A stretch of DNA of 64,000 nt from Augochlora pura (GCF_028453695.1 NC_135774.1:27900001-27964000), one strand, 5' to 3'. Positions 1 through 12,024 are shown, numbered from the stretch's first letter. A program made the numbers and translations. Notes: generated by a model not told the origin, from the letters alone.

Positions 1-512
1 ATTTTTATTATAGCACGTCTTCCAATTCAATAATTAACTATTTTGCAGAAGAGAGTTTTCACAGTTTTAATAATTCTAAAATAAAGAATGTGAAATGAGT
101 TATTTCGACCGGCAGTAAGTGTTCAGTATAACCCTTTCCACTCGGCATTATTTTAATTATAAATCCAAACTCTAATCCATTAATTTCAAATCTAGGACTA
201 TTTTGGATGACCTACTGTATCCTATATATTTCACACGATTTATTGCTGCAATTTATGCATACAAAATTGACAGTACACAACAGTTATACTTTTACCAATT
301 TTTTAAACATATACAGATCTGACAGTGTAACAATTTTATTGAAATATTACATAATAATCTTAAGTGTAATCTTAAGCTTCAGAGTGCTTAATACTGTGTT
401 AACCCTTAGCCTAATTAATATTAAAGATTGAAACTTAAACTCCGCTTCGACTTTAACAAAAATTCTTATTAAAGAAATCCTCTCGCAACAATTTAAAATT
501 ACCATCCATCAG
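1..512. other. AT-rich non-coding DNA upstream of the first visible exon
   Basis: This stretch is AT-rich, with no reading frame resembling a protein family. It ends in a plausible splice acceptor (AG at 511-512) directly before the transporter exon, so it is probably intron sequence of that gene. I see no promoter, start exon or RNA gene in it. Confidence 0.5.
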
Positions 513-869
513 CCTGCATGGGCGGGTTTTCCTTGGGCTGCGGCATCGGTTGGAGCGCGCCGTGCGTTGAGCTGCTGTCCGAAACCGGCTCGCACAAACA
601 GATCGCCATCGACCTCGTGGCATCGATCTTCCCATTGGGCGCTGCCTTGGGTGTGAGCCTGCTTCCGTTCGTGGTCGACAAAATCGGCCGGAAATGGACG
701 ATGATGTGTCTGGTGCCGCCTTTCATCGTCGGCTGGATCCTGATCTCGTCCAGCATCAACATGTTGCCGTTGATGATAATCGGTAGACTGTTGACCGGCG
801 CCTGCGGCGGCATGACCACCGTCGTGGCGCCGATGTACACGGGGGAGATCGCCGAGAAAGAGATCAGAG
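513..869 (+). CDS. Transporter exon a: TM1 (part) to TM4
   Basis: Opens after acceptor AG 511-512 with two bases of a split codon, then Cys-Met-Gly-Gly. The Met codon at 518 falls inside TM1, so it is unlikely to be the true start. The exon encodes the rest of TM1, TM2, the DKIGRK loop, TM3, TM4 and EIAEKEIR. It ends in phase 1 at donor GTAACG (870). The glycine of the EIRG motif is completed by the next exon, which supports the junction. Confidence 0.85.
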
Positions 870-2809
870 GTAACGACGCCCCGGTCCTCGCGCGACTCCG
901 CCACCCACCGAATATCATGCCGAGGAATATGGGTCCCAGGGACATTGGGCGTCTTCTTCCAATTGTTTCTGGTGACCGGTGTGCTGTACGCTTACTGCTG
1001 CGGCTACTCGAAGAACATCGCGATCGTATCTATCCTGTGCGGCCTGCCGCCCGTCCTCTTCGCCGTGCTGATGTTCTTCATGCCCGAGAGCCCGATGTAC
1101 TTCACGGCGAGGGGCAACATCGAGGCGGCGAAGAAGTCCATGCGGTTCTTCAGGGGGCCCGATTTTGACATCGAGCCGGAAATAGCGGCGTTCGCGGTTA
1201 GTCCGGAAGGCATCGCGCATTTCTATATTAGAGTAAAACTGTACCAGATATATAAATACGGTTCCTTTTATTTTTCTTTAACCCCTTGCGCTATGACTCC
1301 TTTCACTTTGCGTTGATCAGCACTCATTTAATATCTTATAATAGGATCAGATCATTTTATTTCTTCTACTGTCTTTATTCACTGCAGTTTTTAGACTTTG
1401 ATGACAGAAGAATTCAATTTAATTTCGCTTTACGAGAAATTAGTAATATTTGAAAAAAAGGAAAATATTTGTCACGGGAGTCTGACTCCTTATTACAGTG
1501 CAAGGGATTAAATATTATAGTATAAAAGATTCGCAATATGGTAGGTGACCTTCTTTACCTTGTATATTTAAAAGAAGCTTAACAAGATAATATACTTCCA
1601 TGTTGCTTGTATTAAAAATAATAGAAAGGTACGAGGTCTTGTTAAGTTTTCATTTAAATATCAGTAAAGGGTCTACAGCGATGCATGCCACGGTGTCCAA
1701 GATCCTCGAGCGAATATTCTTTCGCCAGGAGGAAGTAGCGAGGACGAGAACCGACGAGAAAGCGACGCTGTTGACGCTGATGAAGCCGCCGTTGTTGAAG
1801 ACGATGCTGGTCGCGCTGGGTATGATGTTCTCGCAGCAGTTCAGCGGAATAAACGCGATCATATTCTACGGTGAAACGATCTTCAAGCAGACCGGCGTGG
1901 ACATGGACTCGCTGCTGCAGGTGGTGATCTTCGCGGTGGTCCAAGTGATCTCCTGCGTCATCGCCGCGTCGCTGATCGATCAGGTTGTCGTATCGAGTCC
2001 AGCAGCAACACAGGCTCTTTCCGCTCCGAGCGCGCCGCGCTCGTTTACCAGCGATTTGCGGCCGCAGCTGTCGATACCGAGAGCCGAGCCTAATATGGCC
2101 GGGTCCCTCGAGTCTCTCCCGAGCCTGCCAACGAGAGAACGCGCACTCCGCCGGAGCCTTGACTCCAGCGGAGACCGGGCAGAGAGCGAGGCAGCAGCGC
2201 GGCTTCGATCTCCGCGTGTCATCTAGCGCAGCGCGTCTTCAAAGAGGATCGCGCGCCGATCCTCCAGAGAATAAAATCACTATGCTCGGTTGCAGCTGGG
2301 ACGAAAATTCCTGATGGTGTTGTCCACGTCCGCGATGTCCCTGTGTCTGATAGCCCTAGGCATCTTCTTCGTCCTGAAGGACTCCAGTCCGGACCGAGTC
2401 GAAAGCATACACTGGCTGCCGCTCTTGTCCTCTTGCGTGTACATCCTGGCGTTCTGCCTCGGCTCTGGTCAGTAGCCACGATTCTCGAACAGATTACGCG
2501 AGTTGGCGAGTATGCAACTATCCGAGATGAAACACAGGTCCCATTCCCTGGTCTTATATGAGCGAGATCTTCCCGGCGAACGTGAAGGGGGCCGCCGCGT
2601 CTTGCGCTTCCTGCTGCAACTGGATCCTGGCGTTCATTGTGACCATGGCGTTCTCGAGCGCCGTCGATGCGGTCGGCACCGCGATCGTTCTCTTCTTCTT
2701 CGCCGTCATCTGCGGCCTCAGCGTAGTGTTCGTCATGATGTGCATGGTCGAGACCAAGGGCAAGACCTTCGAGGAAATACAGAGGGCCTTTGGCAGTGTA
2801 CAGAGCTAA
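513..2809 (+). CDS. MFS sugar transporter, facilitated trehalose transporter Tret1-like (3' part of gene, five exons)
   Basis: Predicted plasma-membrane sugar porter of the SLC2/Tret1 type, which in insects moves trehalose or hexoses by facilitated diffusion. Exons: 513-869, 940-1196, about 1679-1983, 2296-2467 and 2538-2809 (stop TAA). Together they encode about 450 residues. Family signatures appear in order: DKIGRK after TM2, EIAEKEIRG after TM4, PESPMYF after TM6, QQFSGINAIIFY in TM7, DQLGRK after TM8, GPIPW...SEIFPANVKG around TM10, and ETKGKTFEEIQ at the C terminus. The 12-helix pattern is complete except that the visible part starts inside TM1, so the N-terminal exon(s) lie outside. 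No stop or frameshift interrupts the exons. The exon 2/exon 3 junction is not resolved because the best donor and acceptor differ in phase. Exons are GC-rich, and the flanks and the second intron are AT-rich. The family call is firm; the exact substrate cannot be read from sequence. Confidence 0.92.
940..1196 (+). CDS. Transporter exon b: TM5, TM6 and start of the central loop
   Basis: Follows a 70-bp intron (870-939) ending in CCCAG. Joining completes the EIRG-TLGVFFQL motif typical of the family at TM5. The exon contains TM5, TM6 and PESPMYF, then the charged start of the cytoplasmic loop. The best donor is GTTAGT at 1197 (phase 0); a weaker GTCCGG at 1201 would give phase 1. Confidence 0.85.
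1197..1678 (+). other. Intron between transporter exons b and c (ends approximate)
   Basis: AT-rich stretch of about 480 bp with no conserved coding segment that I recognise. Donor candidates are at 1197 and 1201. Acceptor candidates end at 1664, 1669 and 1678. A very short exon hidden here cannot be excluded, because the preferred donor and acceptor do not share a phase. Confidence 0.6.
1679..1983 (+). CDS. Transporter exon c: central loop, TM7 and TM8
   Basis: Encodes a basic cytoplasmic loop (TVSKILERIFFR...), TM7 with the sugar-porter motif QQFSGINAIIFY, and TM8 ending in LIDQ. The right boundary is firm: donor GTTGTC at 1984 in phase 0, and the next exon continues LGRK to give the D-x-x-GRK loop. 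The left boundary is uncertain; AG at 1677-1678 leaves two bases before an ATG codon. Confidence 0.8.
1984..2295 (+). other. GC-rich 312-bp intron between transporter exons c and d
   Basis: Unlike the gene's AT-rich second intron, this one is GC-rich and stays open for about 240 bases in frame with exon c. Its translation has no family similarity, and splicing 1983 to 2296 restores the conserved DQLGRK loop. It is therefore read as intron, not exon. Confidence 0.7.
2296..2467 (+). CDS. Transporter exon d: TM9 and start of TM10
   Basis: Starts after TTGCAG with LGRKFLM, contains TM9 and the extracellular loop, and ends within TM10 at FCLGSG. Donor GTCAGT at 2468 is in phase 1. Joining to 2538 gives the GPIPW motif of sugar porters, confirming the splice. 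Confidence 0.85.
2538..2809 (+). CDS. Transporter last exon: TM10 to C terminus
   Basis: Follows a 70-bp intron (2468-2537). Encodes GPIPWSYMSEIFPANVKG, TM11, TM12 and the C-terminal ETKGKTFEEIQ motif, then a short tail and TAA. AATAAA at 3085-3090, inside the downstream minisatellite, is the nearest polyadenylation signal I noticed, but there is no proof it is used. Confidence 0.88.
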
Positions 2810-2954
2810 TTAAACGGTATCCTGGCAATCTGTATACGATAACAGCAATTTTACTTACGAGCTTACCTACGATTACGCTTTTAATAAGGTGGTCTTACTC
2901 TCTGTGGTGGTCGTAGTGGCAATGTTAAAACATTCAACAAACCTTTAGTCGATG

Positions 2955-3200
2955 TGTTTTTTATTAATTTTATTTGAAGAATTTATTCGGTATATTGTTC
3001 GAATAGAATTTTATTTGAAGATTTTATTGGGTGTATTGTTCGAATAGAATTTTATTTGAAGATTTTATTGGGTATATTGTTCGAATAAAATTTCATTCGA
3101 CGCTTTTATTCCTAGCATTATTTGGATAATATTTTAGTGCAAGAATTTATTCGAAACGTTAATCGGATAGAATTTCATTCGATGAATTTCATCAGAGAGA
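2955..3200. repeat. 41-bp minisatellite, locus 1
   Basis: Unit starts at 3001, 3042 and 3083 are exactly 41 bases apart, with more decayed units on both sides. The unit combines GAATAGAATTTTATTTGAAG with a segment ending TATTGTTC. The same 41-bp family recurs at 13240-13440. Confidence 0.85.
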
Positions 3201-5226
3201 ATTATATTAAAATAATCTATTCTTATAAAATCTAATTCTGATTATTGCAAAACTGTTCTTAAATGACTTTTGATTAAAGTGTCCACATACTTATGGACCC
3301 TTATGTACGTTGTTACGTATTATGCACATAGTATTCCGATGAAAAGGGTGAAAAATACGTTCGATCATCTAGCTCAATATTTCATAGGAAAGAAACCGGT
3401 GGCACGATCTCGCTGCTCGAGATCGCCCTCCCAGCTCCAGCGCAGGATCGCCGTAGATCGAGGAAACCGGGGAGCGGCGCGATTCTTTCTGGTAAACTTG
3501 AACTCTCGAGGATCGAGCACAATGCGTTTCCACGGTGCGGAGCTCTCTCGCCCTTGGAGCTCTGGTCTCGAGCAACAATGCGGGGAGCGGGCAGGCCCCG
3601 CTCAACACCGGAGAAAAATCAGCGTGATTAATCCGCGCGACGAGGGTTATTTACAGCGGAAGCCGAGCGGGAACACGTCTTTCATCGTCATCAAGCCTGT
3701 GATCGATCGGGGAGCAAACGACAGATGACTGATCGGTCCTCTCGATGACAGCTTCTCGGTCGAGTGGAAAGCGCGGTAGAAAGTTTTTCGCGCGGAAACT
3801 CGTTAGAAAGCGGTTGGTCCACGTGGTCCCTGAAGAACGTCCTACGAAGACGTCGAATTTGTTGTCGGGTTTTTACGAGACTTCCTCCGAGTGGTTCCGA
3901 CACCGACGCGTTCGTTAACGCGTTCCACGATCGTCGAACGACTCCGCGCGAGGAGGAGGTGCCGGCGTGCACCGAATCAGGATTCATCTGGGTGCACCGC
4001 GTCCGACGATGACGAAGACGAAGACGACGATGACCCTCCGCCGGGCCCCGCGGTGAATTTCTCATGCAGCTGGCGTCGCTCGGTAGGCGTTCGCTTTCAT
4101 CGATTATACATTCGAATTTATATTTATGAAGCGTAGTAGCTTGCTCGTATCGGCGGCCTAATAATGGATGCTGGGTACAAACCTCTCTCTCTCTCTCTTT
4201 CCCTCTTTGCTTCGTCAGGGCCCCGGCCCCGTCAACGCCGGATCATCGTGCACTCTTCTCTCGCCCACTCGACGTCTGCGACGGAGATTTTCCGCTCCGC
4301 GCGACCCGCTAATCCGCTTGTTCGCGCCCGGCGGGAATAGTTACGGCTGCGACAAGAAACGTAATTGTAATCGGTCTAGAGGAAAATTCACGAAATTGTG
4401 CAACATTAGCGGCTGGAAGAGATTTTTCGAGATGTTGCAATTTGATGGGGTGGAAACTTCCCTTTGACGTTATTTGATTGTCGCGAAAATTTCGTAATAA
4501 GTAAGGGATAAAAGCGGAGTTAAATACAATTGAATAAAACACAAAATAAAGATAATAATAGTAAAAATAATAATCGAAATTTTAGTTTCTAAATCACAGC
4601 AAAGGCACGCTGTAATAATTAGTCTCTGCAGATCTCTGTACAAAATAAAAATAATAATATAATATAATAAATAATAAATATAATATAATAAATAAAAGTT
4701 AATGCTCAAGAGCAGAATTAAAATAAAAATATATCTTCCTTTTAACCATTCGAATAACTTGACAATAATGCCAAATCATCCCTTAAGTCGCATCTTCAAA
4801 GTTGTCACTAAATCATTCTCGTCATAAACGCATAAGATCGGCAGCGCAATGATCACGCTCGGTAGGAGACATTTTATATCCCCGTCAACGAAGTGGAACG
4901 TGTTGGATTCTTTCAATTTGTTCCTCTTACCCGACCGTACGAGAAGACCATATTATATTTGTCTCGACTCGCGTGTTGCAGCTCGGCGGGATCGGTTCGA
5001 ATGGCTCTGGAGGGAGGGGCGGGAGGGGAGGAGTGGAAACCAGCTCGAGGACGTCGCCGATCCGCGGAACGAGCACACGAGGATTATTTTTCCAGATCGA
5101 TCGCGAGAAACCGGGCCGGTCCCGGGCCGGTCCCGTTAGTCCTTATTCGGCGCGATCGCGAAGGGTGTCCACTTTCCGGCGGGATCTCTCGATCCTACGT
5201 GATTTCTTGCGACCGCTCGAGGGAGT
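3201..5226. other. Non-coding flank, no gene seen
   Basis: GC-rich at 3400-4340, then AT-rich with an AATAATATAATATAATAA-type low-complexity run at about 4550-4720, then GC-rich again. Frames that stay open carry no recognisable domain. A short direct repeat of GGGCCGGTCCC lies near 5112-5135. Confidence 0.5.
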
Positions 5227-5380
5227 GGCTCTCTCTCTCCCTTGCTCTCTCTCTCCCTTGCTCTCTCTCTATCTATCTTTCTCTTTTTCTCTCTATCTCT
5301 CTTTTTCTTTTTCTCTTTATTTATCTCTCTCTCTCTTTATCTATCTATCGGTTTCTCTCTCTCTCTCTCTTCTCTCCCCG
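5227..5380. repeat. Polypyrimidine (CT)n-rich tract
   Basis: About 150 bases of almost pure C/T on the + strand with CT, CTTT and CTAT sub-repeats. Long open frames through it arise because stop codons need purines. Confidence 0.85.
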
Positions 5381-5489
5381 GCTCCGGAACGTGTGCGACA
5401 CACACCGTCGCCACCGAATAAATTTGCCGGGGCGAAACCGAAAGCGCGCGCGTGAGAAAGCAAGCCTAGCAAGAAACCGCCCCGCGAGA

Positions 5490-5538
5490 ACGGCGGTGGT
5501 GGCGGCGGCGGCGGCGGGGAGGAGGAGGAGGAGGAGGT
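5490..5538. repeat. (GGC)n / (GAG)n trinucleotide tract
   Basis: GGC and GGT triplets pass directly into GAG triplets. Confidence 0.75.
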
Positions 5539-5789
5539 GGGAAGGCTGTACGCCAGACGAGTTTTTCGCGCGTTCACGCAAGAACCGGGGGGCGGTTTCT
5601 TTCCTCTTTCTTCGTGGGAAGAGGCCCGGATCTTCTCGCGCGGGAGAGATCGTTTTTCGTGGACGCAGTTCGTGTCTAACCTTTCCGAACAAAGCGGTCT
5701 GCTGCTCTCCTACTCGCGCGCCGCTGGAGCCAGCAACCTCGACCGTTTTTACGAGCCCTCCGACGACTATTTTCTTCCCTGACCATCGC

Positions 5790-6750
5790 CGGTAGGACGC
5801 GATTCGCTTCGAACACCGTAATTAACGCTAAATCTTCTTTGGAAGCCAGTGCATCGCTTTGCGAGGACGACAGGGATTTTTTTTTAGATTGGATTTATTT
5901 GGGTTATGCTGAGGATTTAATGCATTTTTTTAGGACGATTGAGCCTTGACTCGAGGCGATTTTAATTGTAAATGTGATATAATTTTTCTGGGTCAGTACA
6001 TTTTTTGGGGTAGTTTAATTTTATGTAACAAAGTGTAGTTTTATAAATGTGAAATTGATTCTTGTGACTCGTACTATTTTTGTACTATTTTTCAACTTGT
6101 CAAGAATATTAGAACAAGGAACAGATGTTTCTCTATCTCTTGTGTCTTGCAATTAAGGAAGACAATTTTTAATCTGCCTAAAAATTCGCTGTCTAATTCA
6201 GATGATTTAATCAAGAAATTTCTTCATTGAAATAATTTTTTTAGATTCCAATAAGATTAAAATAGAAAATGTAATAGTGAGTTCAACGTTAACAAGGAGA
6301 ATTTTCATTTCGAATACAGAAATGAAATATTATTAATATCATTAATAAATAATATAAATATTAATAATATTATTAATATTCTAATATTATTTACTTCGGA
6401 AATATTAAGCAGCCTATTATTTAACTATACGTAATAGCCGTCTTTTCATAGCACACTGGTATCCACCATGGCATCTCTCTCCTAACGGAACAATGATCTA
6501 CGCCGCGAAATTATACAGGAAATTATGCGATAAAAATTCCTCCGAAGCTCGGCGCTGCAGGGATTCGCGCGTCGCGTTCGAACATCGTAAACGATCGCAT
6601 CTTATTGGTGCAGGCTTCAGTCGCGGAATGTAATTTGCCGTAAGAAGAGCTCGGCCTGGAAGTAGACGGGGACTTTAGAGATTCGACCGGCGTAATTTTG
6701 ACGAATCGCGGCTTTCTGAAAAAGGAGCTGCAATTGGAGGGAAACGATGC
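5790..6750. other. AT-rich non-coding segment
   Basis: Contains AATATTATTAATAT-type self-complementary runs near 6320-6400. No gene or transposon end recognised. Confidence 0.5.
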
Positions 6751-6758
6751 AGATGAAC

Positions 6759-6780
6759 CAGAGAGAGAGAGAGAGAGGAG

Positions 6781-6813
<33 letters not shown>
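6759..6813. repeat. (GA)n microsatellite
   Basis: GA dinucleotides with one GGAGGGCA interruption. Confidence 0.9.
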
Positions 6814-6816
<3 letters not shown>

Positions 6817-7199
6817 CTGATGGTCGGTCGGGTGCCGTTGCCTCCCCGGCTTATCCTTTTGCAGCGTGCCGGACCCAGTCGATTACTCGAGAGCCAGTTC
6901 GAAGTCGCTCGTTCGAGAGAGCCGTCTGTTGTATATTTCATGAACGGCGAGTTTCCATCCTCGTCGTCTCTCCGCCCGGCAGCGAGGGCCTCCTCCGGTC
7001 GCGCTCTCGCCGCCTCGCGCCCGGCACACCGAGGCGCTCCACTCACGATCCCATCGGCGAACCGTTTTATTATACTTGCCGTTCGCGTTCCCGGAAAATT
7101 CTGCTTTTTCACCCTGTGCGCACACCCACGGGACTCACCCTGATGCATAGCTGCAGGAATAGATCCTCGTTTGCGTGCCTATGATGACTGGGACAATCG

Positions 7200-7850
7200 C
7201 ATGTTCTTCGATTATGTTTAAAAACGACCAAGATGGCTACTCGAACTTTGTTTTCTGCAATCTGCACAGGTTTTCTACCATTTTTCGACAGTCTATAGTG
7301 TAATCTGGGATGTGTTTTACAAAGCACAATTTTCGCATAATTTTTAATATTTTTGGGAACTTACGTTAATTTAGTTTGGTAACTAAAGTACGTTAATATC
7401 GGTGGATAATCAGAAAACTACGTACTCCGCTGCATATTCCACAGAAAAAGTTGCGAAACCGAATACAGCACTCTAGATTCGGTGCAAGTATTCATGAGGA
7501 ATATTCAAGAGAAGAAAGTGTCCTTTAATATTCATATCAGCCAGCTTGCGACAGAATAAATTTGCATAGACCGTCGTAATCATTCGATTCTTCGACTTCC
7601 CGTTGCCATTTCTTTCGATCGCAACGATCCACAGTTGTAAAACTTCTCGCATTTTGATTCTAATTTTTTCTCGATTCTATTATAGAATGCACTTTATCGC
7701 ATAAGATAGAAATACTATAAGCCAGAAGATAAGCTCTTCGATTCGATCCGCGCACGATCTATGATCGCACGATCCAAGGTTCCGCTCGCGGATCGGCTCG
7801 CAGACGGCGCGAATGTTCGCGCAGATGCACGGAGCAACGCGTGTCCCCTT
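7200..7850. other. Non-coding segment, AT-rich to 7700
   Basis: A perfect octamer ATTTGCAT, a POU-factor type site, lies at 7560-7567. Nothing else is recognised. Confidence 0.4.
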
Positions 7851-7854
7851 TCGC

Positions 7855-7878
7855 TCGGTCTCTCTCTCTCTCTTCCCC

Positions 7879-7917
<39 letters not shown>
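7855..7917. repeat. (CT)n microsatellite
   Basis: CT dinucleotides with a CCCCCG interruption at about 7875. A second, looser CT tract follows at 8040-8103. Confidence 0.9.
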
Positions 7918-7919
<2 letters not shown>

Positions 7920-8429
7920 CAGCGGATTGCACACTGCACCATTGCACCGCGGGGCCAATGCCCTCGCCGCTCGGTATCGCCGCGACTCGCTCGCGCACTC
8001 GCGCCAGACCCGAAAACTGTGTTGCGATTTTTTGCGCGGATCTCTCTCCCTCTCTCCCTTTTTCTCTCGCTCTTTTGCTCTCTTTCGTTCTCTCGCTCTC
8101 TTCAGCGCAGAGCCGGAGATCCTCCCACTCCTCGAGACGATCGTCCTGGCTCCGACAGGAAAGGAGGACAGGTCACCGTGTCACCGTATGAAACGACCCG
8201 ACAGGTAGCTTCGCGGAGCGGGAGGCTTCTTCAGAGCAGCCGGCTTTTGTCTGCGAGGATACCGTACAATAATTGTCGGCGACTTACGAAGATGTATAGA
8301 GATCTATATAGATGTTTGGAGGAATATATGGTGTCTAAAGAATGATGCTTTACACCTGAGAATATTGTAGTAATATCTGTTGACATAGAATTGATTTTAT
8401 TTTTATGCGAATATGACAGTAATAAAGTT

Positions 8430-8835
8430 ACGAAAAGTTGAAGAAGATTTTTAAATAATTTAAGAGAGAAAATTATTAGTAAAGAAATGAAAGAGTACAA
8501 TCGTAATGATAATATATATAAATTAATGGCGATAAAAGGTGTAAAGGGAAAAATAATAATTGATGATACTAATTTAGAAAAAGAAAAGAAAAGAAATATT
8601 ATTAAAGAAAAGGGGAATTACAAGTTGTAATTACAATAAATATAAACTAATCGCAATGAAAGACAATAAAAGAAACAATAATTGATAACACTGGCTTGGA
8701 AAATAGAAAGAAAATAAATATAAAGGAAACGAAGGAGTACAAATCATATACTAATCGGCAATATAAATCTACGTCAAAAGAAAAAGTTAAAAGATAGAAA
8801 GAAAAAAAGACAATAACTGATACTAATAATTTGTC
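8430..8835. repeat. Diverged tandem repeat, about 122-135 bp period
   Basis: The core AATAATTGATGATACT and its variants start at about 8554, 8676 and 8811. Each copy is followed by TAGAAAAAGAAAAG-like sequence and preceded by GAGTACAATC-like sequence. Purine-rich on the + strand. Confidence 0.65.
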
Positions 8836-9598
8836 GCGTAACAAGCCTAGATACACGATAAATCGTCTGCATCCATTTCCTGGCCGACGAAGATACACAG
8901 TCGATTTGGTCGATTTTCCGATTCCTCCCTTCGTTTGCTATAAAGTCGCTGACCCAGGGCCCGGCCGATCGATCTTTCCGTAGGCGGATTCGACGAGTGG
9001 TTCTTTCGCTATTCCACGATTTTAAAAGAGTTCTAGGAGAGAGAGAGACTAGCCGATCATCAATCTTCCGGGTAGCGGAACGGAGCCGATAAAAAAGCCA
9101 TCGCTCTCCCGGCGGTTGCACGGTGTGTCTCGCGGACGATTAATTAATTTCTATCAGGCCGCGATCTCGAGCAGCCGTGCCGAACCGTGGCAGTCATCGC
9201 GGATGAAATCCACCGCATAATACGAGTTATACGATTCTTGCAAATTACACGAACCATTCATAACGCGTTCCTACGCCGTGTGGAAAGAAGGAGCGCGTAA
9301 TAAACGTCTTCGGATTTGATCTACAGCTGTCAAACTCGTTTCAACCGCTCGATAAATAACCTTATCAAGATTTCTCTTGTTCTTATCGTCGGTTGAATGT
9401 TATCGGGACCGCGCGGAAAGCCCGTGAAAGGAGCGAAATCCGAAAGGTATGCGAGCTCCGCAAACACGTAAGTGTACTTACGAACGTGCAAATAAAGCAA
9501 GCGCAGAAATAAACGCGTATCGACTTGCTCGCGTGTCTTGCATACGGTTGGAGGCTCGGCTATCGGCTAGCCTGTCTGCCCGACGAAAGAGAGAGCAG

Positions 9599-9642
9599 GA
9601 GAGTGAAAAGAGAGAGAGAGAGAGAGGGAGGAAGAGAGAGGC
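9599..9642. repeat. (GA)n tract
   Basis: GA repeat in GC-rich DNA. Further GA tracts lie at 9911-9957 and 10190-10222, so three fall within 650 bases. Confidence 0.85.
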
Positions 9643-10229
9643 TCGTAGGAGGTCGACGTCAATGGAGATCGCTGTTTCGACCGGTCTTTACGGAATCCTT
9701 TTATCACCGGGCTGGCCAGAAAGAACTACTGTACGCGCGCGTGACATCAATGGACGCGTTTCAGTCCTCCTTTATCGCCAATGGCAACGTCGATCAACTT
9801 ATCCTCCCCTCCCTCTCTCCGCCCTTCGTCAGCGGTCTCTGCGTCCGCCGGTTCTCTATTTTTGCCAGCACCCTCTCTGGCTGGACTGTCTCGCGAGAAT
9901 TCCAGCGAGAGAAGAGAGAGAAGCGAAAGAGAGAAAGAGAGAGAGAGAGAGAGAGAGCGGGCCGAGGTGTCCGCCTCGATAATTGTCACGCGCCGGTCCC
10001 GTTCCTCTGCCAATTACCGAGGCGCATCGGCTCCCTTCGCGGAACAGCCGGCGAGCCGTGTTTCACTCGCGTCAGCGCCGCGCTCTTTGACCCCGTCCGA
10101 GAGAGAGAAAAAAAAGGAACGGCGTGTTTTCGTTCGGATCAAAGGCTTTATTCAGGCGGTCGCGTGAATTTCAGGCCGACGTCGATCTTCTCGAGAGAGA
10201 GGGAGAGAGAGAGAGGAAGAGAGCCTTCG

Positions 10230-11345
10230 GGAAACGAACGGCCGATCACGGGAAGAACCAGGAAGTTTATTTAGATGTTTATCCGCGAGGCGCCGACGAG
10301 TGGCGGTCGAGGAACGCCGACGCGGAATCACAGAGCAACGTTGTGCGCTCGGGAACGATAATATTTTTGCGCCGCTGAAAGCAGTCCTCGAGAAGCTGAC
10401 CGATACGCGCCACGGTTTCAAGCGATCGAATTTTTCCGCGAATTTCATAGAGGACCCATAGAGAAGCAGCGTCGGCGAGACGGCGATTAATCTCGCGGCC
10501 ATTGTTCGCCAGATCCACGGCGCGATTTGCGTGGACGTACGTATAAGGCACGCGGATCGTTAGGTATATGGGTTTCGATTCGTCGTAACAACTCGTCGAA
10601 TAAATCCGTGCACGGCTCGAGACGTCCAGTTGCATCGCGCGCGTTGCAGATCGCCATCGCCGTGCTTTCGACGTTATCCGACGTCTTCCACAGAGACCCG
10701 GCGAAATAATCGGCTCGTCCGTGGATCTCGGTGAATCGCGGCTCGTTAAAGGAGGATCGGCCAACGTCACCGTCGTCGCGCCGCGCGACGCGCTCACACC
10801 GCGTATTTCCGAGCGACCCAGTTGCATGCCGAGTGCAGTTATCGCGTGGGCCGCGTGTAGGTACCGTTCGCCGCGCCGATGCGACTCCGCGATTCCATCG
10901 TGTGCTTTCTTCTCCTTCTTCTTCTTCTCTTCCCCGTCTCCTTCCGTTCCGCTCCGTTTACGACACCTGGACCACGAGATTTTCGATCGCCTCGTGCCGC
11001 CATAAATCCACCGACGCCTACTCCGATCACGGAACTCTCCGATCCCCTCTGCACTTCGGAACCTTGGCCGATCCGCATCTAGGACGAGACCGCACGATTT
11101 ATACCGCGGCGTCGACGGAGGGAGGCGTGGCCTCGCCGAGTGGGCGCGGCCTCGGGGCTCCGGCTCGAAATTGGGGACAGACGGGCAATTGAAGTGCAGT
11201 ATGAACCTGTTCGAGGTTTGGAGTGCAGATGGAAGTTTTGGATGATTGTCTTTTGTGGTTGTTTGACAGTTAAAGTTTATACACTCTATTAATGTAATAT
11301 ATTTTGAAATTTATGCAACTGTACAACAATTATATATACTACAAA
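10230..11345. other. GC-rich non-coding segment, no gene seen
   Basis: Several frames stay open because of high GC content, but none shows a domain, signal peptide or family motif. Composition turns AT-rich from about 11200. Confidence 0.45.
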
Positions 11346-11347
11346 TA

Positions 11348-11567
11348 TTAACCCTTTGTGGTCGAATGACGACTCTCAGGCGCCTCTAAAAATCATCACG
11401 CCGCGTTTTAAAATAATCTTTATCGAATTTACTAATATTTAAAAAATTGTTAAAATTCAATTTTATATTGTATAAAATACTCCCAGGTTATATAAAATGG
11501 AAAGACTGTAAGTCTGAAGAAATATTTTGGATTTCCAGTTAAAATGGCTCCGACTGCAAAGGGTTAA
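11348..11567. mobile_element. TTAA-flanked piggyBac-type miniature element, A/B ends (complete)
   Basis: TTAA at both edges (11348-11351, 11564-11567). The left A end, CCCTTTGTGGTCGAATGACG, is followed by a GGCGCCTCTAAAAATCATCACG-like segment. The right B end, read inward, is CCCTTTGCAGTCGGAGCCAT followed by TTTAACTGGAAATCC. No coding capacity. TTAA duplication with CCC...GGG ends is diagnostic for the piggyBac superfamily. Confidence 0.75.
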
Positions 11568-11978
11568 CATTGAATATTAATACTTAATTTAAATTCTGGA
11601 AATATTCAGAAAAAGCAACGATTCTTTCGTAAACATTCTACAGAAATGTTAACACTCGCTCGACGAACAGAGATTAAATTCGAAACTCGGCGCGTCCCGT
11701 CACAGAATCTCAATTGTAAATTTTCCATCAGAGCCTGCGGCCGTTCCGCGATCGCAGGCAATTATTTTTTTCTTCTGGACACGCTTCCAGGAGCGTCTAA
11801 TGATCCGTTCTCGCACGCAGCTAGAATCCGGAATTCGTAGCCGAGGTTCGCGCGAACCCGGCGCGCGCGCGCGGCGTCCGCTTGGGATATTCGCGCGGCA
11901 TCCGACGGGCCCGAGAGAACTTTTAATTACGCTGCCTCTGCTCGTTGCGAAGGGAGAAACAAGAGAATCTTGGTAGAA

Positions 11979-11986
11979 GAGAGAGA

Positions 11987-12024
<38 letters not shown>

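Noticed and set aside
37..431. Possible 5' exon or small protein at 207-431 before the transporter
   Set aside because: AT-rich composition unlike the real exons, no sugar-porter N-terminal motif, and no donor in a matching position.
499..945. Antisense frames opposite the transporter exons (up to about 148 codons)
   Set aside because: Shadow frames of a GC-rich exon; the + strand carries the family motifs.
1984..2226. Continuation of transporter exon c into the intron as a longer exon
   Set aside because: The translation loses all family similarity after LIDQ, and splicing to 2296 restores the conserved D-x-x-GRK loop.
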